From positions 1,364,001-1,428,000 of the forward strand of contig JBANAY010000003.1 in the NCBI GenBank assembly GCA_037952775.1: DNA of 64,000 nt. Direction: 5' to 3'. Within the stretch, counting starts at the first letter, position 1; every line of letters begins with the position of its first letter. The DNA comes from Clonostachys chloroleuca. Lineage: Eukaryota; Ascomycota; Sordariomycetes; Hypocreales; Bionectriaceae. A model generated the notes under the pieces. The model had not been told where the DNA came from, ran no database searches, and saw only the letters and a list, made by a program, of their open reading frames with translations. A program made the translations under genes and the position numbers. Shown here one piece after another: positions 11,677 to 22,342 of the stretch.

Positions 11677-12675
11677 ATGAAGTTCACTCTCGCTACTGCC
11701 ATTGCGGTGGCCGCATCTGCCGTATCCGCCATCTCGCCCCGCGCAACCACCGACACTGAGATGGGATGGGGAAAAGCTCTTGCTGGAGACCCGAAAGCCT
11801 GCGCTGATTTGGCTGTCATCTTTGCTCGTGGAACCTTCGATCCTGGGTAAGTGAAGCTTCAATGCCTAGTTGTACATAACATTGAATGCTAACCATTCGA
11901 CATGCAGAAACATCGGTCCTTGGGTCGGTGCCCCTTTCCGTGATGCCCTAGCGGCAAGGACCAAGAGCGTTTCCTTCCAGGGCGTGGACCCCGGCGCGTA
12001 TCCTGCTGATCTTGCCGGCTACGTCGTTGAGGGAGGTAGTGAGAAGGGCGCCTTGTCCATGGGTGTTGTCATCGACGCCTATGTCAAGGCCTGCCCCAAG
12101 GCCAAGATTGCTGTATCTTGCTGGAGGTAAATGCTCGTTTCCCTGACCTGTTTCCTCTCTGCAAGCTCTAACGCTGGATATATAGCCAAGGATGTCTGGT
12201 TGCCCGCAAGAGCTTCGGCGTCATGAGCCCTGCGTCTGCCGCCAAGGTCATTGCTTACGTTTCCTTCGGTGACCCGTATCCCGTCTGGGCGTCGGGCAAG
12301 AAATTCCCCAGCATCCCACCCAACGCCAAGAAACTCCCCTTCTGCGAGTCCGCGCCAACCGATCCTCTCTGCGGCAGCCTCCTCTCTGGCTGGCCCACCA
12401 CCGCCACCGGTGTCATCGACCACCTCAAGAAGATCTGGTCCAACGTTGACCAGGCCAAGATGAACTCTGCCCAGAAGAGCGCCCTCGCCAGCATGATCCT
12501 GGAGCTGCCCAAGCAGGCTTCGAAGCAGCTCGGTACCCTGGCCAGCGACATCAAGAACGGCCACCTGCAGCGATGGATGCTGTCGCCCCAGCACTTCTGG
12601 TATGGCCTGGATGGATCTACCACCAAGGCTGCTGAGCAAGTCGTTGCTGCTTTCAACGGCAGCAAGAAGAAATAG
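11677..12675 (+). CDS. Cutinase-family (CE5) secreted esterase with a large insertion
   Basis: Exons 11677-11846, 11908-12126 and 12186-12675 encode 292 residues, clearly longer than typical cutinases of about 210-230. A signal peptide ends near AVSA. Family landmarks are ACADLAVIFARGTFDPGN, GPWVGAPF and a nucleophile elbow split by intron 2 that reads CWSQG instead of the usual GYSQG; the serine is retained. The acid loop is FCESAPTDPLCG. The catalytic histidine most likely lies in PQHFWYGLDG, which aligns with the P-H-L-x-Y-G-x-D segment of classical cutinases. If so, about 75-80 residues rich in Lys, Ala and Gln (helical in character) have been inserted between the acid and histidine loops, where classical cutinases have only about a dozen. 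The enzyme should hydrolyse cutin-like or other ester substrates outside the cell, but the insertion may change specificity. Confidence 0.88.
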
Positions 12676-13179
12676 AAAGCGGTTCATGGGTTTGGCCGGA
12701 CAATTTTGATTAGAAACTCACTTCTGGATGTATTATAAATTTTCGAATTTTAGCTTTTGCTGTTTTATATTACGGTTATTGCAAGGTGTTTGAAAGGGGC
12801 GGGTTTGGCGTTATGATAAGTAATATTGAGAATATTTTCCCACACTTTGGATACTGTTCATTTCAATTTGACAATTTATTGGACAAGATGAGATCATTAG
12901 CTGATCCAGCACTCAGTCATTCACACATTCACGCGTCGATCAATCACTCGATCGGCTTCAGGCCTTGATTGACATGGTGAGAAATGCACTGTGCATACTG
13001 TACGATAACAAGCTTGTTGTGCTTATCTTACAGTGCGAATAAGTGGATTGCGTGAGAGTGAGTGAGAAACCGCATCTTCAACTTTCTTCTCCGCACTTCG
13101 CTTCTCCCTCATTGACCAGTTCCAGCTCTTCAACTAGCCTTGTTGTTCTCTCAGTCCAACCGATCTGGACACCGAAACT
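12676..13179. other. Intergenic spacer
   Basis: About 500 bp containing the cutinase 3' region (AT-rich) and the CT-rich leader of the HD-domain gene. No gene seen. Confidence 0.6.
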
Positions 13180-14235
13180 ATGACTACGAAGGTGGCAGTT
13201 GGACACTACCAATCGCTAGAATATGCTTCTCCCACAAGCCCAGTTCTGATCCGGGACGAAATTCACGGAGAATTCACCATCACAGAGCCCGTGCTCATCG
13301 AGCTCCTCCACTCACCGTGCCTTCGCCGCCTTGTCGGTGTCCTCCAGCACGGTCTCAGCGGTTTTCTCGCCTTCACGCCCCCCATCACCCGCTTCGAGCA
13401 CTCCGTCGGCGCGTTCCTGATCGTGCGGCGCGCCGGTGCAGAGCTCGACGAACAGATCGCCGCCCTCCTGCACGATGTCAGCCACACCGTCCTGAGCCAT
13501 GTCATGGACTGGGCGTCGCTGACGAAGCCCGGAGAGAGCTTCCACGAGGTCCACAAGGACCGCTACATCGAGTCGACGCCTCTGCCCGACATCCTCAGAC
13601 GGCACGGCTTTGCTGATCTGAAGCCGCTCCAGGAGGAGCTGTACCCATTGGTCGAGATGCCGTCGCCGCATCTCTGCGCAGACCGGCTGGACTACGGTAT
13701 TCGCGATACTATTGCCTTTGGATATATCAAGCTCGAGGAGGGTAGACGGATTCTCGCATCAATTCAAGCCCACCCGAATGCGACGTCGCCGGACCGGTTG
13801 CTTGTCGCATCAGACCAGGATCTGGCGTTGGCCCTGTGCCGTGGGTATCTCGCCGCCGATCGAGACGTGTGGTCAAACCCGGGGCATGTTGAGATTACGA
13901 GGGCGATTGGAGATGTGATCGGAAAGGCTGTTCATAGTGGCCGCCTCCTGGAGGAGCAGATGTGGACGCTATCAGACAATGAATTTTGGGAAGCGCTGAG
14001 AGAGGCGACCGATGACGCCGGGCGCGAGGTGATGGATCGTCTCAAATCAACGACTTCTATGCCTCATGAAAACGGTCTTCACAAGGAGGCAAAGGTCCGA
14101 ACGTTGGATCCAGATGTGGTCCATTCTCCTTCATCGGCAGCCCAGCAGCCAGTGCCGTTGAGTCAAGTGAGTGACATATGGGCCGAGGAGAAGAGGGCGT
14201 ATATTCTTGCAAGGCAGAGCCAACGGGTAGCTTAA
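13180..14235 (+). CDS. HD-domain phosphohydrolase (SAMHD1/dGTPase-like)
   Basis: Single exon, 351 residues, GC-rich third positions. Metal-binding HD motifs are in family order: TRFEHSVG (His), LLHDVSHTVLSH (His-Asp plus the following His) and CADRLDYGIRD (Asp), the same arrangement as SAMHD1-type dNTP hydrolases. No signal peptide or membrane segment, so it is likely cytosolic or nuclear. Residues after about 290 look disordered. The expected reaction is metal-dependent hydrolysis of a nucleotide or related phosphate ester; the exact substrate cannot be read from the sequence. It lacks the SAM domain and is much shorter than SAMHD1, resembling bacterial-type stand-alone HD proteins that are widespread in ascomycetes. 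Confidence 0.88.
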   Translation: MTTKVAVGHYQSLEYASPTSPVLIRDEIHGEFTITEPVLIELLHSPCLRRLVGVLQHGLSGFLAFTPPITRFEHSVGAFLIVRRAGAELDEQIAALLHDVSHTVLSHVMDWASLTKPGESFHEVHKDRYIESTPLPDILRRHGFADLKPLQEELYPLVEMPSPHLCADRLDYGIRDTIAFGYIKLEEGRRILASIQAHPNATSPDRLLVASDQDLALALCRGYLAADRDVWSNPGHVEITRAIGDVIGKAVHSGRLLEEQMWTLSDNEFWEALREATDDAGREVMDRLKSTTSMPHENGLHKEAKVRTLDPDVVHSPSSAAQQPVPLSQVSDIWAEEKRAYILARQSQRVA

Positions 14236-15909
14236 ACCACACGGATGCGTGGGCATTTCGTGTATCTCAAATAAGTCGATAGAGGTCTTTCAACGATCCT
14301 GGCAATAGTTTACAATGATTACATCGAGTCAATCGAAAATGGAAACTTTATATATTAATTTGTCAAGATCCGCGCCATGCACTAGACTTGTTAATGCTCA
14401 TTCACTATGTTCTATCGTCTATTACCCTTCTTCTCAATCGTAAATTGAGTTCTCTTCCCTGCCTAAAATAGCTGCGTATGGTTTTACTGTCAGTAGCTGC
14501 GATAACTCAGGTTCGGAGCTTCAAAGTATCTCTCAATCTTTCTCCATGAAAGATGTAGTAGGACAGTTAGAAGATCACCAGACACCACCAGAGTGCATGA
14601 CACATGTTAGTACTATCATCCTTTAAGGCGTGATGGTGCGATTTAAGAAATCATTGTGTGAGATTTTGAAAAGTCAATCGAGCTTGTGAAACCGCTTCGC
14701 TGACACCTTGTGACCCTTGCTCTGACATCTTGGCGTAATTTTTACCACCTTGTTGCTCTGGATTATCATTGCATGATTAGTCGGCCATCGACTCCTTCGC
14801 ATTGCGCAAAACCAACTCAACAACAAAACCGAGTGTATTTTGCACTCAGCATTGTCTCGCAAGTCGCAAATTGTGACCCATGGGCGGCTGTGCTTTGTGA
14901 TCAAAAGGCAACTAAAACGCCTCAATGGCATTCTTGACATCTACTCTCGGAAGTGGTCAGATGGATTATCTCGTATTCCCAAAGTCTGCACTTTCAGGAG
15001 ATTAAAACAGATCAGTCAGGTGATTGATGACATTGCGCAACGGGCTCGCAAGGCTGGGTCATGTATGAGGCCTTTAGCATCTCGAAAGGATTTCGGTCGT
15101 TAGTCGCCACATAAGCTCAAAGTTGTCATCAGAAATGACCGAAAGAAGTAGGCGGGTATTCCGGCCGCTACTACGACGAGCGATGCGTTTCATGTAAATA
15201 TCGGATGTCGGTCCAGACTAGCGGCGATGTCGACCAGGTAATCTATTTGGGGGCTACCGATCGTGAGGTGGCAAAGAAGCAATAATGAGCCCGTGTGGGA
15301 TCACAGGGTCCTGCGGCGAGTTTCAGATGGGAACATTCTGCCCATGCCAGGCAAAATACAATGTGTACATAGCTACAGCCATCTGGACTATTCAAAGTAG
15401 AAAATAAAGAAAAAGATCGATCCTAGATACTATTGGAAAGAAGGGCCTTTTCTCTCTTTCTAATAACAACTGATTGTGGCACAAATGATTCTTGGCGGCA
15501 TCCCGTCAGACTCCCCTGCCCTGCTCGGCTCTTTCCAGAATGATAGCCCCCTGTACATCCGCAAATAGAATCAATGGGGGCTCGGTGCCCCCAGATGCGC
15601 CCCTAAGACAGTATCACCCTCCCTTCAAGCCTACCTAATTTGCCTCTGAGCTGGATGAGAACTTGGGTTTTACAATTAAGCTAAGCTACGGTAGAGGGCA
15701 AGAAAACGATACTATGCCTTGGCTTGCAGGGATGTAAGCTTGACAGCTTTATTGCCAGCTAGGATCAAAGTGCATACCTCGCGTCTCGGAAGTATATATA
15801 TTGGCAAGTGCCCCTCAGACCAGACTTCCCTATCCTCACCACCTCAGTCTTTAAGACACTATCACTCGAGTCTTAATTATTAGCCTCTCGTTCTTCAAAA
15901 ATATTCATT
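14236..15909. other. Gene-poor stretch of about 1.7 kb upstream of the CAP gene
   Basis: No supported gene. The right end carries a TATA-like run (GTATATATATT near 15790) about 115 bp before the CAP-protein ATG. Other short open frames lack any recognisable feature. Confidence 0.5.
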
Positions 15910-16761
15910 ATGTTGTTCTCAAAGGCCTACATCCAGTCGGTTCTGCTCTTCTCCGTCCAGTCTGCTCTGGCAAACCCGGTGCCCCAAGATGGCGATGAGA
16001 GCTTACGAGTCCGGTCATCAACCGACGAGTTGCCTGAGTTAGCTGGAGAGCCCCTTCTGTTCAAGATCTCCGGCGACGAAACCCAAGTGGACCTGCCCGT
16101 CGAGATTATCAACGCGGTTATCGAAGAACAAGCTACTCGGGACCTTGAGACCCGAGCCACAGAGGGCCAATTGAAGGCTGTGACGCTGCACAACAATGAA
16201 CGAAAGAAGAAGAACCTGGCTAACCTTGTCTGGGACGCCAAGTTGGGCGCTGATGCTTTCGCTTATGCTAAGAAGCTTGCCAAGCTCGGCAAGCTGGAGC
16301 ACTCCTCCGGAAGCTCGCGACCTAACCAAGGAGAGAACCTCGCCCGCGTTCCGTATGTTTGGCCGAACTATATAACTAGATATGGTGCTGACAGACATTC
16401 ACAGTGTATCCGGAAATCCTACACCCAGTGTTACATCTACTAACTTGTGGTAAGTTAACTCTCAAGTTGTTCTAACTAGTCTGTCCTAACGTTCTTCCAG
16501 GCTCAATGAGCGATCCAACTACCACAATGAAATTATCCCCAATGGAAACTTCGGAAGCTACGGCCATTACAGTAAGTAAACGAACCCCGCGTCTCTAGAA
16601 ACTAAGCTTTTGCTGACCATTCCGTTCTTCCTTCAGCCCAAGCTATGTGGAAGTCGACCAAGAAGATGGGCATCGCTGCTGCCAATGACGGTAAGGGTAA
16701 TTGGTGGATCGTTGCTCGTTACTCGCCCCCTGGAAATGTCGTCGGCCAGCGCCCCTATTAG
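15910..16761 (+). CDS. Secreted CAP-domain (SCP/PR-1-like) protein
   Basis: Exons 15910-16352, 16405-16449, 16501-16571 and 16637-16761 (introns 52, 51 and 65 bp) encode 227 residues. A signal peptide precedes NPVPQDGDESL, and a pro-region of about 75 residues follows, probably cut near LETRATEG. CAP landmarks are LHNNERKKKNLANLVWD, LEHSSGSSRPNQGENLA, YGHYTQAMWKSTKKMGIA and a WWIVARYSPPGNVVGQ tail. The 45-bp second exon encodes a Ser/Thr-rich loop and is needed for frame. CAP proteins of fungi (Pry/PR-1 types) bind sterols or fatty acids outside the cell and some act in host interaction. The canonical HxxxxxW context is kept as GHYTQAMW, whereas CAP cysteines are absent or few, which is unusual for PR-1 proteins. 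Confidence 0.9.
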
Positions 16762-17744
16762 TTGCAGTTAGAAGCCATCCTAGGATCGTTACAAGTTTGT
16801 AGTCTCAATTTATGAGTCTTATCTATGATAGCCATCCTGTGTTTGTGAGCCTTAAACTAATTGTGCCCACGTTGTAACTGAGGCCGCTCTGAGACTATAT
16901 GATCTCTATACCCCTTCAAGTGTGCAGTGCAAAGCTGTACCAAAAAGCCGCCCCAAACTCCCGAGTAACCTCGATAAATTTAATACGAGGGTTGGATGTT
17001 GATCCTATCGGACATCATGAGACGAAGAAAACCTCGGCTCTCCGGGCGAATCTACACCAAGAGTTCCCATCTCTACTTGCCCATTCCTTGCGCTTAATAG
17101 TATCATCCTCGGCGAATTTTTCCTCGCCCTCTTATCCATCGCCAAATTCCTCTTCTCCGGCCAATCCGCGTGATGCTGCACAGCCCAGTATGGGTAGATT
17201 GGGTCTTCCGGCTGTGATTAACAAGCCTGCGTATGATGTGGTCGTGTTGAAGAGCCTCGGTCGGTTCATCAATTCGACAAGTGACAAATCCCACCTCAAT
17301 ATGCCTACAACCCTTCTTCGAGCTCGGTTGAGTCGGCCTCTACCATCTTAAAACGATTGTTAGGAGGATGAGCAGGTGCGGGACTAAGTATTATCATCCA
17401 GTTGACAATCAACTGCTCATTTCCAGCCCTCATCCTGAGTTAAAGTAGAACGGGGTTATTAAGGGTCTTAACTCTCGCTCAATAATAACAGGAAGTCACA
17501 TATAACTGCCTCGCCGTTGCTTTTCCTGCTTTACCCCGCCTGGTTGACGCAGCCAATATTCGTTGAGAATGACCGCTGACAAAGCTCCGCATGCACCCTG
17601 TCAGCTCAACCACATGAGGGAAATAACTATGGAGTGGTGCCATCGTCCAAGGATCTAGTAGGTAAAGACGCAGTATATTCGTATCCTATTACAAGTACAG
17701 AAGCCAGGCATATAAGTTCCAAAACCACTTATTGAGCGGCTGAC
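16762..17744. other. Intergenic stretch of about 1 kb
   Basis: A 150-codon open frame at 16899-17351 has no Kozak-like start, domain or homologous look and was not accepted. The right end is the leader of the decayed protease gene. Confidence 0.5.
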
Positions 17745-20700
17745 ATGGCGCAGGTTCTCGCCAGCGGAAGCGGTTGTGACCTAGTGGATTTAGTACTAGC
17801 GACTTCGAAATCCATCTTGCAGATTGCCAAAGTTCTCAGTGGTCGCCAGACTGATAGAGAAGTAAAGAAGTTCTTGCGTCTTTTCATCGTCCACTGCATG
17901 CTGGTGTCCGACCAGGTCCAGCGGATTAGGACTTTCCTGGTCCCAGAAAACGACCTCCTTCTTCGAGCTCTTGAATTGTTCGAGTCGCGTATTGTACTCG
18001 ATGCCACATCAAATCATCCTTATGGACGCCAGCAGGGACTCAATAAGCGTTGGAATGCCATGAAGACCCAGAATGCCGATGCTAAATATGCCTTTGCTAG
18101 CCATTGTTTAGTCTTGGACGAAACCTCGACCTTGCATGATTTAGATGAATCCTTCAATGTGTGGGAGGAGGATGCGATGGCAAAATATCCAGAAGACGGG
18201 TTCGACTGGTCATTAGATGACTACAGCACAGCAAAAGGGAGAAGACCAGAGCCGTCATACGCTGTGCATAGCGCAGCACGGTCAATGTTCGAGGCTCTTG
18301 CTCACAGCACGAGTTGCGAATGCTGTACCAAGCATGATGTTCTGCTTTCTCTTCGCACATACAGGACGCTTGAAGTTTACCAAGACGATGGTAATGAAAC
18401 CAATGACTTTGAGATGCTCCTTTCATCGCATCATGACTGGCAAGAAATACATGTGCGCACTATCCGGAAACGTGCTGTGCACTTCATTTTCGACAACGAG
18501 ACACAGCCATCGCCACCACCGAAGGAAAAACTGGACTACAAGCCCATGCCAGTAAAGAAACTATGTGATCAGCTAAGAAAGATGCGACAAATGGCCTCAA
18601 ACAGGCTCGAGCTCAAGGTCGAGAACGGTCGTCTCTTTAAGCTGCGGTCTAAAAAGAGCAAGTTTCGCATCGACAAAAGAAAAGCCCCTATATCATTACA
18701 AGAGTTCATTAGAGACAGCCCCCGATCACTAACAGAAAAGACTAAACGAATCCTCGCCGTTTTATTAAGCTATACAGTCCTTCATCTGCATGACACCCCA
18801 TGGCTTCAACCTAGTTGGGATTCCTCAAACATCTTTTTCTTTCAAACATTGTCCGCCAATATTCCCTTACGACCGTTTATCCAAACTCAACTAACTCTTA
18901 AAGATCTTAATGATCAGGGGCAGGACGAGAAAAAGCCTCAATCCAATGCTGGTGGTGTTGAGTTCCTTGGGATGGACTTTGACGATATAGATCCTGACGA
19001 CATTTTCACAGATCCCGATGATCGAACACCCATTTCCAACTCTAGTTACCCTTGCTATTGTACTCATGAAGCTGTATTTAGCGGCGTCCTTCGACAAACT
19101 CGCCAAGAAGTGGGGCTTGTGCTTTCCAGAAAATGTCGACAGGGGATCGCTCGATGTGGCATCCGTATTCAACGAATATAAGCGAGAAATTCCTCAAAAT
19201 TCTCAATTTCACTATGTTTTAGAAAAGTGTCTTGATCCAAGGATCTGGAAAGACGACAATGGTCGGAAGCTTGATGATCAGGCACTAAGAGTTAGGATTT
19301 ATGGAGAGGTTGTCCGACCACTTGGAGATGGACTCTGTGATGCTTTCGACTTTATCAAAATCGAGGAACTCGATGCAACTGCCGAGAATTTGGACATCAG
19401 GGGCTGGGGACAGGCCATTTACCAACACAAGGAAGATACTTCTTCCAGAGGTACGCCAGCGACTCTAACAGAGGAAATATTCTCTAATCAATGCCGTGAT
19501 TGGGCAAAGATAAATCATCCTATTTCGTCTCATATCCCTAGCCCTTGTTTCGGATCAGGCCATCACTTAGCTACCGGCTCTGAGTACGTGGCCGCTCAGT
19601 TCTATGACGATGAAAAGCCTTCCGACAGCCATTCCCGTCTAGAGTACGTCCTAAACCTTCTATTTCTTCTCATTATTAGCCGCTTATCTCTTCTATTTTT
19701 TATCTTTTCACTTGGTTTCTATGATATAATGTCTAGTGTTCTGACTTCTCATGTGCAGAATGGACGATTATCTGCAATGGAGATTGAAACATCAAGCAGT
19801 TCATCGGAAGTTTATAGATCCCTTCCTAAAACAGCTGCCAGGGAATCCCGTCAAAATTGCGGTCCTTGACTCCGGCGTAGACGACACACATATCTTACTC
19901 GACACTGGTCAAATTAAACTTAAGAGAAACTGGACGACAGCAAAGAAGAAGGATGTTGCCGACCACGTTGGTCATGGAACCTTTACAGCTAGTTTATTGA
20001 TAGATTATGCTCCGGATTCGCAATTATTCATTGCCAAGGTTGCTGAAGGGGCTCCCTTGCCTCCTGAAGTCGTTGCAGAGGTACGTCTAAGTCAGTATTA
20101 CACATGACACGCAAAATGCCTGGAGCTCACTATCATTATAGGCAATAATGACAGCCGTAGATGAGTGGAAGGTCGACATTATCTCTATATCTTTCGGATA
20201 TCCTACCAACCAGATGGAAGGCTACGATCAGCTTGAAAACGCCATACTGTATGCCTATTCCAAGCGCGTTCTTCTTTTTGCGGCTGCCTCAAACAGCGGG
20301 GCGAACCTGGACCGAGCCTATCCTGCTCGTGATCCTCATGTCATCTGCGTTCACTCAACGGATTCGAACGGGAACAGGTCAAGATTCAGCCCAACGCCGC
20401 TTGCTCAACAATCCAACCTTGCTACCGTTGGGGAAGCCGTCGAGTCTGCATGGCCTGTCAAGCTCTGCAACACAGAAACAAACTCACAGTGTGTACAATG
20501 GAAGTCGGGAACCTCATCGCCACGCCAATATTAGTAGGCATTGCGGCATTCCTCTTGCAGTATGCCAGGATTCACCTGCCAGACAAAGCCCATATGCTCA
20601 GGCGTTAAGAGAAGATGAAGAGTGTGCTTTTGAAAATATCTGACAAGACTCAGCAATCCATAACCCGTGATGGTTATAACTACATTGCACTCAATCTGTT

Positions 20701-20788
20701 TGCGGATAATCTCTTTGGCAAAAGCAAAGTTTTCATAGATGAAACTATTGGGGAGTTGTTGAAACGTCAAAACATAGTTACCTGCTGA
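17745..20788 (+). pseudogene. Decayed DUF7580 plus subtilisin-like (S8) protease, second copy
   Basis: Same architecture as the gene at 2832-6032. It starts MAQVLASGSGCDLVDLV, with DUF7580-like landmarks ILAVLLSYTVLHLHDTPWLQ, DDIDPDDI and HPFPTLVTLAIVL. A subtilase follows with Asp in VLDSGVDD, His in GHGTFTAS and Asn in AAASNSG. Two introns fit (19644-19758 and 20081-20141); the second is at the same place as the GC-AG intron of the other copy. Three lesions are visible. The frame shifts by one base near 19018, inside the DUF7580 region. A base is missing at 20517-20520, directly after the catalytic Ser codon of GTS, so ATPILVGIAA continues only in another frame. A TAA stands at 20606-20608 in that frame, after which codons remain open to the TGA at 20786. 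The lesions look recent because the surrounding code is well preserved. Assembly error is the alternative for any single one, less so for three. Confidence 0.78.
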
Positions 20789-20965
20789 GATCAATCAAAT
20801 AAGTCTTTTCAAGCACGGCACCCCCGTGTTGATCATGAGTAACAAATTCTTTGTATGCCCAATCACAGATCCCGATCACTCATCTCTGATCGACTGGAAG
20901 CGCGTAAATTACAACGGTATCACCCTCCCTCAGAGTTTCCTCGCCCCGCCTGATTGGCGGTTGCT

Positions 20966-21761
20966 TCAACTTGCGACACAATTGAGAAGGGTGTCGTTTT
21001 TGGTCCGGGTTGTATTTCTCTCGAATTCAGCGCCTTCAGTATAAAACTCATGGTCTTTCACTCCCTGTGTCTTTTTACTCACGCGAACCTTGCTCACTCG
21101 AAATGCAAAGACAAAGTTGCTGCTTCCTTCCCAAGACATGTTCTTCTCTGTCTTGTTCTCTTTCGCGGCCCTAGCTCCAGGTGCTGGGCTACTATCGCTC
21201 AAGACAGTTCCATCCACGCCTATTGATGCCTTCTTGTCCCGAGATCAAGACTCGGTCGTCTTGGCACTTGCACCATATACGGTCTTGAGTCCTGTGATGA
21301 CGTATACTGGCTTTCGGTAACGAGATCTTCCAAAAATTGTCGCACCGCTGGTGCCTCGACACACTTTTGGATGTACTCATCTGTAGGAACGAACTGCTTA
21401 GTTTCAATTTTTTGAAAACTATAAAGCTCTTTTTCACTGACTTCAACGAGTAGGCTGGACAGAGAAAAGGGTGCGGAGAGCATACCTGTGCTCCCAGCTG
21501 ACGGTGACGTCGACGTCGATGCCGATAAACTTCAAAAACTTGGCGAATAGAGAAGATTTGCCTTCTCTAAGCTTCTCTATCGAGTGTTCCAACATCCTTC
21601 TTCTCTGATGAGACGACTTCAACCTCGGTTGGAGGGGGCGTTGTCGATAACGGTTGCTCCGGCTTCTCAACTGACGTTAAGACATTTCCTAGCTTGATGG
21701 GTCCTTCCGGGGGGAAGTCCCAGGTTGGGGCGTAAAAGAAATACGCGACTTGGCCTTCCAT
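20966..21761 (-). pseudogene. Decayed gasdermin-like gene, convergent to the second protease copy
   Basis: Reading from 21761 leftward, the product begins MEGQVAYFFYAP and soon has IKLGNVL, matching VQLGDVL of the intact copy at 6556. After a one-base frame change near 21580-21615 comes KSSLFAKFLKFIGIDVDVTV, ending in SW like the SIHW of the intact copy. An intron (GTATGC...GTCAG, 21437-21485) follows. A second frame change near 21320-21335 precedes VYVITGLKTVYGASAK, equivalent to YMVSGLKVAHGAK. A TGA at 21245-21247 interrupts the frame, after which FVFAFRVSKVRV and an acidic tail continue to the TGA at 20966. Thus two frameshifts and one nonsense codon make it non-functional as read. Its 3' end faces that of the protease copy, 177 bp away. 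No part of it should be read as an expressed toxin-like protein unless resequencing removes the breaks. Confidence 0.7.
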
Positions 21762-22342
21762 TAGAAGTCAAACAACGGACTATAACAATATGCTAGAATC
21801 TCTGACGCTTTCCGCATCTTCCGACAGAGGAGTGGTCTGAGCGGGGTTGAGGTAACATCTGCCAACGAGCGTTTATATCACTGTGCCCCACTTTGCTTCC
21901 TGCAACCAACACTCATGCCAGAGGATAGAGTTGGAACTTGGGTATGAAACATTGTAAGCGTTTGCTTAAAATAGAAAAAATGAAATCATTCGTTCTCAAC
22001 TTAATATGCGCCCAACATGGTTCCTTGCCACTGTTTAGGTTGACCTGGACCTTTGTCTTTCTCAACTCACATCCATTCATTCTACCCTCAATGTGCATTA
22101 TTGTGTGCTGAGGGGCATGTTGGCCATATATATCACAGCTCATTGACATCAATGTAACTAAGTCAATCCATTATTTATTGCTATTGAATCTACTAAACGC
22201 TCACTCTGACTACAACTATACAATCACCAAGACAGCCGTCAACTTAACAGGACAGAGCTCCAAAGCAGATCACCGCATACTAACCGCCACCAAATCAAGT
22301 CCAAGCAACATCCCCTTCGTCATGTTTCGTACCGGTCGGCCT
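21762..22342. other. Intergenic stretch between decayed gasdermin gene and next gene
   Basis: About 580 bp, AT-rich in its middle, with no supported gene. It holds the former promoter of the gasdermin-like copy and the 3' region of the gene on its right. Confidence 0.5.

Noticed and set aside
16899..17351. A 150-codon open frame between the CAP gene and the decayed protease
   Set aside because: No domain, no signal peptide, codon use unlike its neighbours, and overlapped by an equally open frame on the other strand.
19000..19040. Short intron to explain the frame change in the decayed protease
   Set aside because: No GT...AG pair of usable length fits between the two frames; a one-base change is the simpler reading.
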